This document shows positions 1-7,559 of a DNA stretch of 64,000 nucleotides, piece after piece. This DNA comes from Streptomyces malaysiensis subsp. samsunensis (GTDB lineage: Bacteria > Actinomycetota > Actinomycetes > Streptomycetales > Streptomycetaceae). Position 1 is the first letter of the stretch, and each line of letters opens with the position of its first letter. The stretch covers positions 1-64,000 of the forward strand of contig NZ_JANIIC010000008.1 of NCBI RefSeq assembly GCF_024519315.1. Direction: 5' to 3'. The position numbers and the translations under genes were made by a program. Below the pieces are notes generated by a model. It did not search any database. It was not told the origin of the DNA and worked only from the letters and a program-made list of their open reading frames with translations.

Positions 1-57
1 GGCGCAGAGGTGCGGGCATCGTCGTCAACTGCGACCCGGCGGCCGCGCGCACGTCGC

Positions 58-1419
58 TCACAGTTCCCCCATCCGCCGGATCACCGGAGCCACGCGCTGG
101 ACGCCGTGGCGATAGGCACCGCGGGCCGCTTCACGCATCGTGTTGCGCACCACTCGCCGGAACGCGGAGACCTGCGCCTCGTCCTCGGCGGAGGCCCCGG
201 GGCGGGGCGAGCCGTCCGGCTCGAAGCCGTACCGGGCGAGCCGGCCGGGCAGATAGCCGGGCGCGGTGGTGGGGGTGTAGAAGGGGGCCAGCGGCGCGAG
301 GGTCCGCTCGGCGGCCAGCTCGGCGACGCGCTCCCGCGCGGCGTCGAACCAGGTCTCGTACGGCCCGTCGGCGGCGATGCCCTGGCGGCTGAGCCATTCG
401 GCGTTCGGCTCGGGCAGGTGCCCGGCGTCCAGCTGGTCCCACGAGGCCAGGCAGCCGGAGCCGAGGAAGTGGTGGTTGCCGAGCGTCTCCCGCACCCCGA
501 GGTCGGTGAGGACGGCGGTCGGTATGGAGCGGTGCAGCGACTCCAGAGCGGCCGTGGAACTGACCGTGACCAGCAGGTCGGCGGTGTCCAGGACCTCGCC
601 CATGTTGCCGTAGGCGAGCCGGAGGTTGGCGGGCAGATCGTCGCCGAACTTGGCGATCAGCTTCTGGTAGGGAAGCTCTTCGATATGCGTGGTGTGCTCA
701 CCGGGCTTGCTGCGCAGCTTGACCACGACCTCGCGGTCCGGATGGCGGCGCGCGTGCTCGACCGCGCGGCGCAGCAGATAGGTGCGGTCGGCGCGGTTGT
801 CCGGGACGGACGGCTGGACGGCGAAGACGACCGTGCCGCCGGGGTGCTTCCGCCCCAGCCGCGCCTTCTCGTCGTAGCGGTCGCCGCCGAGGAAGGGCAG
901 CGCGCATTCGACGACGCTGTCCGCGTCGGCGCCGACGCCCGTATAGACGTCGCGGAAGCGGTCGGCGTCGTGGCGGGAGTTGGCCAGCACCACATCGGCG
1001 CCGTGGCGCAGCAGCAGGCCGTCGGCCAGCTTCTCGTAGACGACGCCGACGTAGCCGGTGACGACCACGGGGCGGCGGGCCTGGCCCTGCCAGGCGTGGC
1101 GCAGTCCGTGCAGCATCGCCTGGACGGCGCCGCCGACCAGGGAGAGCACGATCACGTCATAGCGCTCACGGTCCACCGCGCGGACGAACTCCACGCCCGT
1201 GACCTCGCGCATCGCGTCGGCACGCACCCCGACCTCGGTGAGCTGCCGGGCGGTCGGCGTGGCCCGGCCGCGCAGCAGGAAGCCGTCCAGGCGACGGCCG
1301 GAGGCGGAATCCGACCCGTCCGGTACGAGGCGATGCGCGGTGAGCGCGCCCCATTTCCACCGGGTGTCGGAGTCGGCGAGCACGGCGACTCGCACAGGAG
1401 AATTGGTACGTGAGGACAC
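58..1419 (-). CDS. DUF6716-type putative glycosyltransferase
   Basis: About 453 residues, cytosolic, with a GT-B-like layout. A Rossmann-type start (VRVAVLADSD) is followed by a central glycine-rich fold and a C-terminal donor-site-like segment (DTADLLVTVSSTAALESL). The resemblance is to the DUF6716 putative glycosyltransferases found in Streptomyces surface-polymer loci. I start it at the GTG giving VSSRTNSPVR; an upstream ATG would add 13 residues. No Shine-Dalgarno is visible, but a TAGCGT hexamer lies 7 nt before the GTG, suggesting a leaderless mRNA. It is divergent from the GT2/polysialyltransferase operon, so it probably works on the same glycan. The sugar substrate cannot be read from the sequence. 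Confidence 0.75.
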   Translation of the reverse strand: MSSRTNSPVRVAVLADSDTRWKWGALTAHRLVPDGSDSASGRRLDGFLLRGRATPTARQLTEVGVRADAMREVTGVEFVRAVDRERYDVIVLSLVGGAVQAMLHGLRHAWQGQARRPVVVTGYVGVVYEKLADGLLLRHGADVVLANSRHDADRFRDVYTGVGADADSVVECALPFLGGDRYDEKARLGRKHPGGTVVFAVQPSVPDNRADRTYLLRRAVEHARRHPDREVVVKLRSKPGEHTTHIEELPYQKLIAKFGDDLPANLRLAYGNMGEVLDTADLLVTVSSTAALESLHRSIPTAVLTDLGVRETLGNHHFLGSGCLASWDQLDAGHLPEPNAEWLSRQGIAADGPYETWFDAARERVAELAAERTLAPLAPFYTPTTAPGYLPGRLARYGFEPDGSPRPGASAEDEAQVSAFRRVVRNTMREAARGAYRHGVQRVAPVIRRMGEL

Positions 1420-1606
1420 GTCGCAGACGCTAGGAAGCGTTGTCGATTCACGGCCCAACGCAAGAGCAACAAAGGGTTAACAGAACGTCGACGATTGGAG
1501 AATCGGCTGGCTGGAGCGGCGGGTTAACCGTTCCGACGTTCTTCGTTCACCTTTACGTACACCCTAGGTCAAGACGAATGCCGACCGGAGACCTACCGTC
1601 ACCCGC
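1420..1606. promoter_or_regulatory. Divergent promoter region of the surface-glycan genes
   Basis: This 187-bp gap separates two divergent genes. Both starts carry the same architecture: CCTAGCGTCTGCGACGTG on the minus strand and CCTACCGTCACCCGCGTG on the plus strand, i.e. a TANNNT -10 seven nt before a GTG start with no Shine-Dalgarno. Two copies of GGGTTAAC lie at 1474-1481 and 1521-1528. The block near 1544-1563 contains GTTCACC followed by GTACACC 12 nt later, weakly reminiscent of PhoP-box units. The regulator is unknown. Confidence 0.5.
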
Positions 1607-2584
1607 GTGGTTAAGCTCTCCGTCATCGTGCCGTTCTACAACGTGCAGACCTATGCCCCCGACACGCTCAGAAGTCTGCGCGCGAACGCGCGCGAGGACT
1701 TCGAATTCATTCTCGTCGACGACTGTGCCACCGACGGGACGCCGGAGATCCTGGAGCGCGCCGAACGCGACCTTCCGGGGGCCGTCTACGTACGGCACGA
1801 GAAGAACGGTGGGCTGGCCACCGCCCGGAACACCGGCCTGGACAAGGCCACCGGGGAGTACCTCACCTTCCTCGACGGCGACGACTGGCTGGCACCCGGC
1901 TACTACGAGCAACTGGTGGCGGCCATCGAGGACTTGGGATGCGACTTCGTGCGCGTGGACCACGTCCAGTGCACCGCGCGGGCCCGTTCGATCACCCGGG
2001 TGCCGCACGGCCGCCGCGAGATGGTGATGGACCCGCGGGACGCGATCCTCCCGGCCGACCGCTCCACCTCCGTGGACTACCCCTACGCCTGGGCGGGCAT
2101 GTACCACCGCCGCCTGCTCGACCAGGGGCTGCTGCACTTCACCCACGGACTGCGCACCGCGGAGGACCGGCCCTGGATCTGGCGGCTGCACCGCGAGGCC
2201 GCCAGCTTCGCCGTCCTCGGTCTGCACGGCGTCTTCTACCGGCGCGGGGTGTCCTCCTCGCTCACCCAGATCGGAGATGTGCGGCAGCTGGACTTCATCC
2301 GCGCATTCGACCAGGTGATCGAGGAAACCGCACGGGACCGCGACGCCGACGCCCTGCTGCCGAAGGCCGTCCGCACCTATTGCGCGATCATTTCCCACCA
2401 CCTGGGCAACATCGAGAGATTCGAACCACAAGTGGCCCGCAAACTCCGTTCCATGTCGGCGGCGGCGATGAAACGCATGCCCCAGGACGTATTGAAGGAC
2501 GCACTGGATTCCATGGACTACGAGCGTGCCGCACGGCTGCGGCGAGTCAAGCGCAGGTCCACGGGGGCGGAGGTGGCGGCCTGA
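1607..2584 (+). CDS. Family 2 glycosyltransferase
   Basis: 325 residues, GT-A fold. The N-terminus has the family-2 signature: a Rossmann start (LSVIVPFYN), DDC at residues 38-40 for nucleotide-sugar binding, and DGDDW at 90-94, the DXD-type metal site. The C-terminal third is basic and helical, as in enzymes that build teichoic-acid or capsule-like polymers. The start is GTG, apparently leaderless. Its stop overlaps the ATG of the next gene by one base (TGATG), so the two are translationally coupled. It probably transfers a sugar onto the same surface polymer as the downstream polysialyltransferase-like enzyme; donor and acceptor are not deducible. Confidence 0.88.
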   Translation: MVKLSVIVPFYNVQTYAPDTLRSLRANAREDFEFILVDDCATDGTPEILERAERDLPGAVYVRHEKNGGLATARNTGLDKATGEYLTFLDGDDWLAPGYYEQLVAAIEDLGCDFVRVDHVQCTARARSITRVPHGRREMVMDPRDAILPADRSTSVDYPYAWAGMYHRRLLDQGLLHFTHGLRTAEDRPWIWRLHREAASFAVLGLHGVFYRRGVSSSLTQIGDVRQLDFIRAFDQVIEETARDRDADALLPKAVRTYCAIISHHLGNIERFEPQVARKLRSMSAAAMKRMPQDVLKDALDSMDYERAARLRRVKRRSTGAEVAA

Positions 2585-3993
2585 TGTCCGCCTACAAGCC
2601 CCTGGCGGAGCGCAAGCGCACCCAGATCTTCCTCGCCTCGACCCTCTACGGGGCGGCGACCCTCGCGGCCGCCATCGACGCGGGCGGCGTCGGCCCGGCC
2701 GACCGCCGGCTGCTGCTGGTCAGCAACAACGCCGCGACGCCGGAGACCACCCCGCCGGTCGACGAGATGCCCGGCTTCGAGCGGCTGCGCGGCCGCTTCG
2801 ACCGGGTGCTCTCCTGGAACGAGGCGATCTCGCCGTTCCACCCCGGCGGCTGGGCCCCGCGCCTGGACGACGCCCCGCTGTGGGAGCGCCATCTGCGGCT
2901 GCTGTGGAACCTCGGCGACGACAATGTCGAGCTGGTCCTGGAGTCCATCCAGGTCAACCCGGCGATGGCGATCGCCAATGTGTTCCAGGGCGCGCCCATC
3001 GACGTCTACGCGGACGGGCTGATGAGCTACGGCCCGACCCGTAACAAGCTGCATCCGCTGATCGGCACCCGGATCCGCCGACTGCTCCACCTGGACCTGG
3101 TGCCCGGACTGCGGCCGCTGCTGCTGACCGAGTTCGGCGTCGAACCGGAGATCCTGCCGACCGAGGTGTTCACCAAGGTGCTCGCCGAGGTGGCCGACGC
3201 CGCCCCGCGCGGCGTCGCCTCCGCCAGCGAGCGGATCGCCGTCGGCAGCGGCCCGGCGATGATGCTCGGGCAGTACCTGTCCGCGCTGGACATCCTCACT
3301 CCGCAGGAGGAGGAAGAGCTGCACGTACGGATGTTGCGCGGCGCCGTGGCGCTGGGCCACCGCACCGTCGTCTTCAAACCGCACCCCACCGCCCCGGCCC
3401 GCTGGTCGCGGATGCTGGAGAAGAAGGCCGCGGAGCTGGGCGCGGAGCTGACCGTCATGGACACCCCGGTCCTGGCCGAGGTGCTGTACCAGCGGATGCG
3501 TCCGGCCCTGGTCATCGGCTGCTTCTCCACCGCGCTGCTCACCGCCGACGTCTTCTACGGGCTGCCGGTGGCCAAGATCGGCACCGATGTGCTGCTGGAG
3601 CGGCTCACCCCGTACCAGAACAGCAACCGCATGCCGGTGACGATCGTGGACGCGCTGCTGCCCGACCTCGAGGACCACAAGGCGGTGGCCGCCGCCCAGC
3701 GGGTGGACGAGCGGGCGGGGAAGAAGCTGACCGGGCTGGTCGCCGCGGTCGGCTTCTGCATGCAGGCCAAGATCTACCCCGATCTGCGGCCCGCCGCCGA
3801 GCGCTATCTCGCCGCCCATCTGGACAACAACACCTGGCGCTACTTCAAGAAGCGTCGGCTGACCGCGCTCGCCCTGCCCGGGGCGGTCCCCTCGCAGCTG
3901 GCCTTCATCCCGCGCAATGAGACGGTGCGCAGGGTGGCGCGCCGCGCCCGGGCCCTGAAGCGGGCCGCCCTCAAGCGGACGGCCACCGGATGA
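2584..3993 (+). CDS. Polysialyltransferase-family glycosyltransferase
   Basis: 469 residues. It shows the three short motifs of bacterial poly/sialyltransferases: an acidic-D-G motif (YADGLMSYG, residues 142-150, possible general base), an HP motif (FKPHP, 264-268, CMP binding) and a Ser/Thr motif (CFSTALLT, 313-320). The family uses CMP-activated nonulosonic acids (sialic acid, Kdn). In Streptomyces such genes are linked to Kdn-containing teichulosonic acids, so a Kdn donor is plausible but inferred; no nonulosonate synthase lies in the window. The start overlaps the GT2 stop by one base and its end overlaps the next ATG by four bases (ATGA). Confidence 0.8.
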   Translation: MSAYKPLAERKRTQIFLASTLYGAATLAAAIDAGGVGPADRRLLLVSNNAATPETTPPVDEMPGFERLRGRFDRVLSWNEAISPFHPGGWAPRLDDAPLWERHLRLLWNLGDDNVELVLESIQVNPAMAIANVFQGAPIDVYADGLMSYGPTRNKLHPLIGTRIRRLLHLDLVPGLRPLLLTEFGVEPEILPTEVFTKVLAEVADAAPRGVASASERIAVGSGPAMMLGQYLSALDILTPQEEEELHVRMLRGAVALGHRTVVFKPHPTAPARWSRMLEKKAAELGAELTVMDTPVLAEVLYQRMRPALVIGCFSTALLTADVFYGLPVAKIGTDVLLERLTPYQNSNRMPVTIVDALLPDLEDHKAVAAAQRVDERAGKKLTGLVAAVGFCMQAKIYPDLRPAAERYLAAHLDNNTWRYFKKRRLTALALPGAVPSQLAFIPRNETVRRVARRARALKRAALKRTATG

Positions 3994-5192
3994 GCGCGCC
4001 GCCCGCCCCCGACGCCGGGCCGATATCCAACGCGGCGGCGACGGCTCCCACGCCGTCGCCGCCGCGCACCCCCGACAAGGCCCTGGAGCCATCCGCCGGG
4101 CGCACCGCGAAGGCGGCCGCGCGCGGCGGTGGCCATCCGGTGCGGCTGCGGGCGCTGGACGGGCTGCGGCTGCTCGCCGCGCTCATGGTGGCCGCGTACC
4201 ACTACGGCGGCCGCGACGGGGAGATCACCCAGGCGTGGGGCTCCTCGCCCCGCACGCAGTTCCCCACCCTCTCCAGCTACTTCGCCTACGGCTGCCTCGG
4301 CGTCCAGATCTTCTTCGTCATCAGCGGCTTCGTCATCTGCATGAGCGGCTGGGGGCGGCCGCTGCGCTCCTTCTTCGCCTCGCGCGTCTCCCGGCTCTAC
4401 CCCGCCTACTGGGTCGCGATCATCCTGGTGACCGGCGTCTTCGCGCTCCCCTGGGTCGCCTACAAGGCGGTTTCGCCCAGCGACGCGCTGGTCAACCTCA
4501 CCATGCTCCAGCAGCCGCTCGGAGTGGACCGGGTGCTGGGCGTGTGCTGGACGCTCTGGGCGGAGCTGCGCTTCTACGCGCTCTTCGCGCTCTTCGTGGT
4601 GCTCCCGGGAGCGACCCGGCACCGGGTGGTGCTCTTCTGCGCGGTCTGGACGCTGGGCTCGGCGTTCGCCGAGGCGTCGGACCTGCCGCTGCTGGACGTC
4701 GTCCTGATGCCGGAGTACTCCTCGTACTTCATCGGCGGCATGGGCATCTATCTGCTCCACCGCTTCGGCCATGACGCCCTGGCATGGGGCATCATCGGGA
4801 TCAGCTTCCTGATCGGCCAGCACTACGCGATCCGCGAGCTGTGGCACCCGGCCAACGTCGACGCCTTCTCCTACCGGTCCGCCACGGCCATCATCGCCGT
4901 CGTCGCCTTCGGCTATGTGGCGGTCACGCTGATCGCGCTGTCCAAGCTCAACTGGGCCGACTGGCGCTGGCTGACCGTGGCGGGCGCCCTGACCTACCCG
5001 TTCTACCTGGTCCATGAGCATCTGGGCTGGGTCGCCGTCTGGGCGTTCCACCAAAAGCTGGGCATCCCCTCCTACAGGACGTTCGCCCTGACCGTCCTGG
5101 TGATGCTGGGCCTGGCCTGGGTGCTCTACCGCTTCGTCGAACAGAAGCTCACCCCCGTGATCAAGCGCTCGCTGACCACGGTCCGGCTGTAA
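3990..5192 (+). CDS. Acyltransferase 3 family membrane protein
   Basis: 400 residues. After a Pro/Ala-rich cytosolic N-terminus of about 45 residues come around ten hydrophobic segments typical of acyltransferase family 3 (OafA/YrhL type). The family's conserved start is visible (RALDGLRLLAALMV, then the catalytic-type His in AAYHYGG), followed by FFVISGFV and RLYPAYW. These enzymes O-acetylate cell-surface sugars. It is coupled to the polysialyltransferase-like gene by an ATGA overlap and is the last gene of the unit, before a strong hairpin. O-acetylation of the glycan made by the upstream enzymes is the natural inference. Confidence 0.85.
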   Translation: MSAPPAPDAGPISNAAATAPTPSPPRTPDKALEPSAGRTAKAAARGGGHPVRLRALDGLRLLAALMVAAYHYGGRDGEITQAWGSSPRTQFPTLSSYFAYGCLGVQIFFVISGFVICMSGWGRPLRSFFASRVSRLYPAYWVAIILVTGVFALPWVAYKAVSPSDALVNLTMLQQPLGVDRVLGVCWTLWAELRFYALFALFVVLPGATRHRVVLFCAVWTLGSAFAEASDLPLLDVVLMPEYSSYFIGGMGIYLLHRFGHDALAWGIIGISFLIGQHYAIRELWHPANVDAFSYRSATAIIAVVAFGYVAVTLIALSKLNWADWRWLTVAGALTYPFYLVHEHLGWVAVWAFHQKLGIPSYRTFALTVLVMLGLAWVLYRFVEQKLTPVIKRSLTTVRL

Positions 5193-5209
5193 GGGGGCCA
5201 CGCCCTCCC

Positions 5210-5258
5210 AGGGCTCCCCTCGGCCGTTCCACGGCTGTTCCACGGCGAGGGGAGCCCT
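5210..5258 (+). terminator. Hairpin terminator of the glycan operon
   Basis: AGGGCTCCCCTCG (5210-5222) pairs perfectly with CGAGGGGAGCCCT (5246-5258), a 13-bp G+C-rich stem 18 bp after the acyltransferase stop. There is no U-tract, as is common in Streptomyces. Confidence 0.8.
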
Positions 5259-5304
5259 GCTCGTCATGGCGGCGACAGCACCTGATCGATGGCGTGCATA
5301 GCAA

Positions 5305-5330
5305 GATCTTTACCCGACAACGCGAATATT
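5305..5330. promoter_or_regulatory. Operator-like repeat, copy A
   Basis: GATCTTTACCCGAC followed by AACGCGAATATT; 22 of 26 positions match copy B at 6953-6978. It lies about 35 bp upstream of a TACCGT hexamer (5366-5371) that could be the -10 of the DUF6879/helix-turn-helix operon. It is the best candidate binding site for the regulator encoded at 6121-6954. Confidence 0.45.
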
Positions 5331-5416
5331 GGCGATCCCGCATGGACGGCCTGTGACCGCCCTCGTACCGTATGGCCAGTCGGCCCAACCAGGGTGGCGA
5401 ACGAGGGGGGTTCGGC

Positions 5417-5626
5417 ATGACACGGCAGAAACTGACCCGGCTCACCGGCAGCGGTAATGGGGAGTGCAGTCAAAACGACTGTCCCAACATCTACCGGGAC
5501 GAGACTGACGGCGGGATCGTCGTGCAAGGCGACATCTGTGAAGCGTTCCAGCCCCCGAACGGTGAGGCACTGGTGAAGATCCCCGAGCACGTCATGAGGG
5601 AGGCCATCCGTGCTCTTGGAGGGTGA
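5417..5626 (+). CDS. Small conserved protein of the DUF6879/HTH module
   Basis: 69 residues, cytosolic, with a Cys pair (GECSQNDCPNIY) near residues 15-25 and a compact hydrophilic C-terminus. I start at the ATG preceded by a G-run (GAGGGGGG), not at an upstream ATG at 5372 that lies on the presumed -10. It overlaps the next gene by 17 bp, so they are co-translated. Genes like this accompany DUF6879 proteins and DUF5753 regulators in streptomycetes; the function is unknown. A toxin/antitoxin-like or signalling accessory role is only an inference from context. Confidence 0.65.
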   Translation: MTRQKLTRLTGSGNGECSQNDCPNIYRDETDGGIVVQGDICEAFQPPNGEALVKIPEHVMREAIRALGG

Positions 5627-6131
5627 AGCGTGGCAGGCCAAATTCCGGGACTTCCGGAGCGAGGCATGGCGGCTTGAGACTCTGCCTGCCTACAAGGTCC
5701 CGCAAGAAGAGGAAGAGATCCGGGCCTATCTGGCGGGTGAACGCATCGATCCCCACACACACTCTAACGAGTACACCGAGGATCTGAAGCGGATACGCCG
5801 CACAGGAAAGAGCAAGGGGCGCGTACACATCGTTACCCGCCCGCTCTCCACGTATCTCCGCTACGAGTTCATGCACTACAGGCCGCACGCATGGGCTGGC
5901 GAAGATATCAGAATCATGGACGTGACCGACCGAGAAAATCCCCTGGCCTGCGTTCAGGACTTCTGGATTTTCGACAAAAAGGAAGTCGTCCTCATGCACT
6001 ACCAGGCGGACGGCACACAGATCAGCCGTGAAGTACACGAAGGCAATGTGACGCCGTACCTCGAATATCAGCGTATCGCCTTGGCCGAGTCGGTGCCCTT
6101 TGAGGAGTACGTGAAGGGTCTTGACGTTTGA
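5610..6131 (+). CDS. DUF6879 family protein
   Basis: 173 residues, cytosolic. The N-terminus (GEAWQAKFRDFRSEAWRLET) matches the pattern of DUF6879 proteins, which are paired with Scr1/DUF5753-type regulators in actinomycetes. The start is GTG with a GAGGGAGG ribosome site six nt upstream, inside the preceding gene. It overlaps the following regulator by 11 bp. The DNA here is visibly less G+C rich than its neighbours, suggesting recent acquisition. No catalytic motif is recognisable; the biochemical role of the family is not established to my knowledge. Confidence 0.75.
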   Translation: MLLEGEAWQAKFRDFRSEAWRLETLPAYKVPQEEEEIRAYLAGERIDPHTHSNEYTEDLKRIRRTGKSKGRVHIVTRPLSTYLRYEFMHYRPHAWAGEDIRIMDVTDRENPLACVQDFWIFDKKEVVLMHYQADGTQISREVHEGNVTPYLEYQRIALAESVPFEEYVKGLDV

Positions 6132-6954
6132 GCCGGAAGAGCTGAGGCAATCCAGAACGGACTTGGCCGACACGCTCAAGACCCTCCGCAAGCGAGCCGG
6201 GATCACTCAGACCCGGCTCGCACAGCGTTGCAATATGTCCCAGACGAAGATCAGCAATATCGAGGGAGCGAAGCTCACGCCGAGCCTTGTCGATGTAGAG
6301 CTGATTCTCCGCGCTTTGGAGGCACCGTCCAACCTCGTCTCTCAGGTGGCGGCCCTTGCTCGCACCGCAAACACCGAATGGCAAGACGTTTGGTCTCAGC
6401 GCCGCACCGGCCTGGAGAAGAAACAAAATGAACTGGCCGGGTTCGAACGTTCTTCCACAGAGTTTCGGTACTTCCTCCTGTCCATGGTGACTGGCCTGCT
6501 GGCGACCCCAGAATATGTGAGGGCAAGCCTCGCCCACATCCCAGGAGACCACAGTAGGGCGATTGCCAGGAAGCTGGAACGACAGTCGGCCCTGTACGAC
6601 ACGTCGAAGCGTTTCACGTTTATCCTGACCGAACAGGCCGTACGCTGGCCGTTCCTTCCCGCCCCTGCCATGGCTATGCAGATCGACCGGCTAGCGTCGA
6701 TTAGCCTGCTGCCGAACGTTCGCCTCGGAATCATCCCCTTCGACACCCATGTTCCGGTAGGCCCGCTGAACACCTTCACCATCTATGACACTCGAATCGC
6801 CACAGTCGAGACGCAGACGGGCGCGATGATTTTCCGGGACCATCGGGATGTGTCGGCATACCTGGATGAGTTCACAGCATATGAAGGATTCGCCTTGTTC
6901 GGGGAGAAGTGCAGAGAACGACTGTCCGAATGGGCCAACCAGCTCCGCTCATGA
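6121..6954 (+). CDS. Helix-turn-helix regulator with DUF5753 domain
   Basis: 277 residues. An XRE/Cro helix-turn-helix occupies about residues 15-70 (TLRKRAGITQTRLAQRCNMS). The remaining ~190 residues have the DUF5753 look (FRYFLLSMVTGLLATPEYVR, then PFDTHVPVGPLNTFTIYD), the effector-like domain of Scr1/WhiJ-type regulators. The start is TTG, with GAAGGG just upstream and an 11-bp overlap with DUF6879. Such proteins usually act with small partner proteins in development or TA-like circuits. The repeat flanking the module on both sides is the likely operator. G+C is lower than the chromosome average, a sign of transfer. Confidence 0.85.
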   Translation: MTFEPEELRQSRTDLADTLKTLRKRAGITQTRLAQRCNMSQTKISNIEGAKLTPSLVDVELILRALEAPSNLVSQVAALARTANTEWQDVWSQRRTGLEKKQNELAGFERSSTEFRYFLLSMVTGLLATPEYVRASLAHIPGDHSRAIARKLERQSALYDTSKRFTFILTEQAVRWPFLPAPAMAMQIDRLASISLLPNVRLGIIPFDTHVPVGPLNTFTIYDTRIATVETQTGAMIFRDHRDVSAYLDEFTAYEGFALFGEKCRERLSEWANQLRS

Positions 6955-6978
6955 TCTTTACCCGACTACGGAAATATC
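6953..6978. promoter_or_regulatory. Operator-like repeat, copy B
   Basis: GATCTTTACCCGAC followed by TACGGAAATATC, starting on the last bases of the regulator gene. It is about 25 bp upstream of a TACCGT (7004-7009) that sits six nt before the ATG at 7016. Copy A has the same order with about 35 bp, i.e. roughly one helical turn more. Confidence 0.45.
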
Positions 6979-7015
6979 AAGTGGTTTACTTGGAATTCTT
7001 CTCTACCGTGAACCT

Positions 7016-7165
7016 ATGAGCTCCCGCCCCGGCGGTTGGAAACCCTGGACAGGTCGAGCAACCGGGGCGGGTGACCAAACCGCAGAGGAATCCCCTGCGG
7101 TCACGGGCCATGTCCTCGACGGTACGGCGACATGGCTCATCGCGAAAGAGGAGGCTGGTAGATGA
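7016..7165 (+). CDS. Small hypothetical protein (49 aa)
   Basis: A 49-residue ORF, MSSRPGGWKPWTGRATGAG at its start, Trp-rich N-terminally and acidic C-terminally. There is no Shine-Dalgarno; a TACCGT hexamer six nt before the ATG suggests a leaderless transcript downstream of operator copy B. Its TGA overlaps the ATG of the next gene by four bases, which supports expression. No known family recognised. Confidence 0.45.
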   Translation: MSSRPGGWKPWTGRATGAGDQTAEESPAVTGHVLDGTATWLIAKEEAGR

Positions 7166-7470
7166 ACGCTGCGGCCGTCGACAGGTACGAGACGCGCACG
7201 CCCGACGCGGAAGGTTGGCGCGGAGTCCCGTTCAGGCACCCGCGTGACCTGATGAGCGCGCAGGCCGACGGAGGAAAGCACGACGGAGGACCAATGCCTC
7301 CGGAGGCACCCGCGCCCCAGCCCCGCAGGGAGGCGACGGCGAGTGAACACCTGACATTCCCCAACGGCTTGCTGGATCGGCCCCTGTCGCCTGCTTCCCT
7401 CGTGGCAGATGGCAGGGGCCGCTCGATCGACCGGGGCGCGACCGAGCCGACCACAGGAGCGGGGCACTGA
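7162..7470 (+). CDS. Hypothetical protein (102 aa)
   Basis: 102 residues, hydrophilic, Pro/Arg-rich, with no transmembrane segment and no recognised domain. The ATG is preceded by a strong GAGGAGG about eight nt upstream and overlaps the previous stop (ATGA), so translation is likely. It is convergent with the DUF5919 regulator. Function unknown. Confidence 0.5.
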   Translation: MNAAAVDRYETRTPDAEGWRGVPFRHPRDLMSAQADGGKHDGGPMPPEAPAPQPRREATASEHLTFPNGLLDRPLSPASLVADGRGRSIDRGATEPTTGAGH

Positions 7471-7559
7471 AGCTGCGGCTGGTCCCGCTGGCCGGCATCA
7501 CCCCTTGGGCCGCACCTACCGGCCACACCTGTACCGACCCACCGCAGTTGGTGCAACCG

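Noticed and set aside
1939..3993. Polysialyltransferase gene extended to 684 codons
   Set aside because: The extra N-terminus overlaps the GT2 gene out of frame with low-complexity Arg/Pro sequence; the ATG at 2584 coupled to the GT2 stop is far better.
3840..5267. Long minus-strand frame opposite the acyltransferase
   Set aside because: It mirrors the plus-strand acyltransferase, lacks any recognised domain, and has the His/Gln/Arg-rich composition typical of G+C-driven shadow frames.
5305..6978. Attachment sites of an integrated element
   Set aside because: The 26-bp direct repeats flank only three small genes with no integrase or tRNA; an operator duplication explains them better, although the insertion option is kept as an alternative in the finding.
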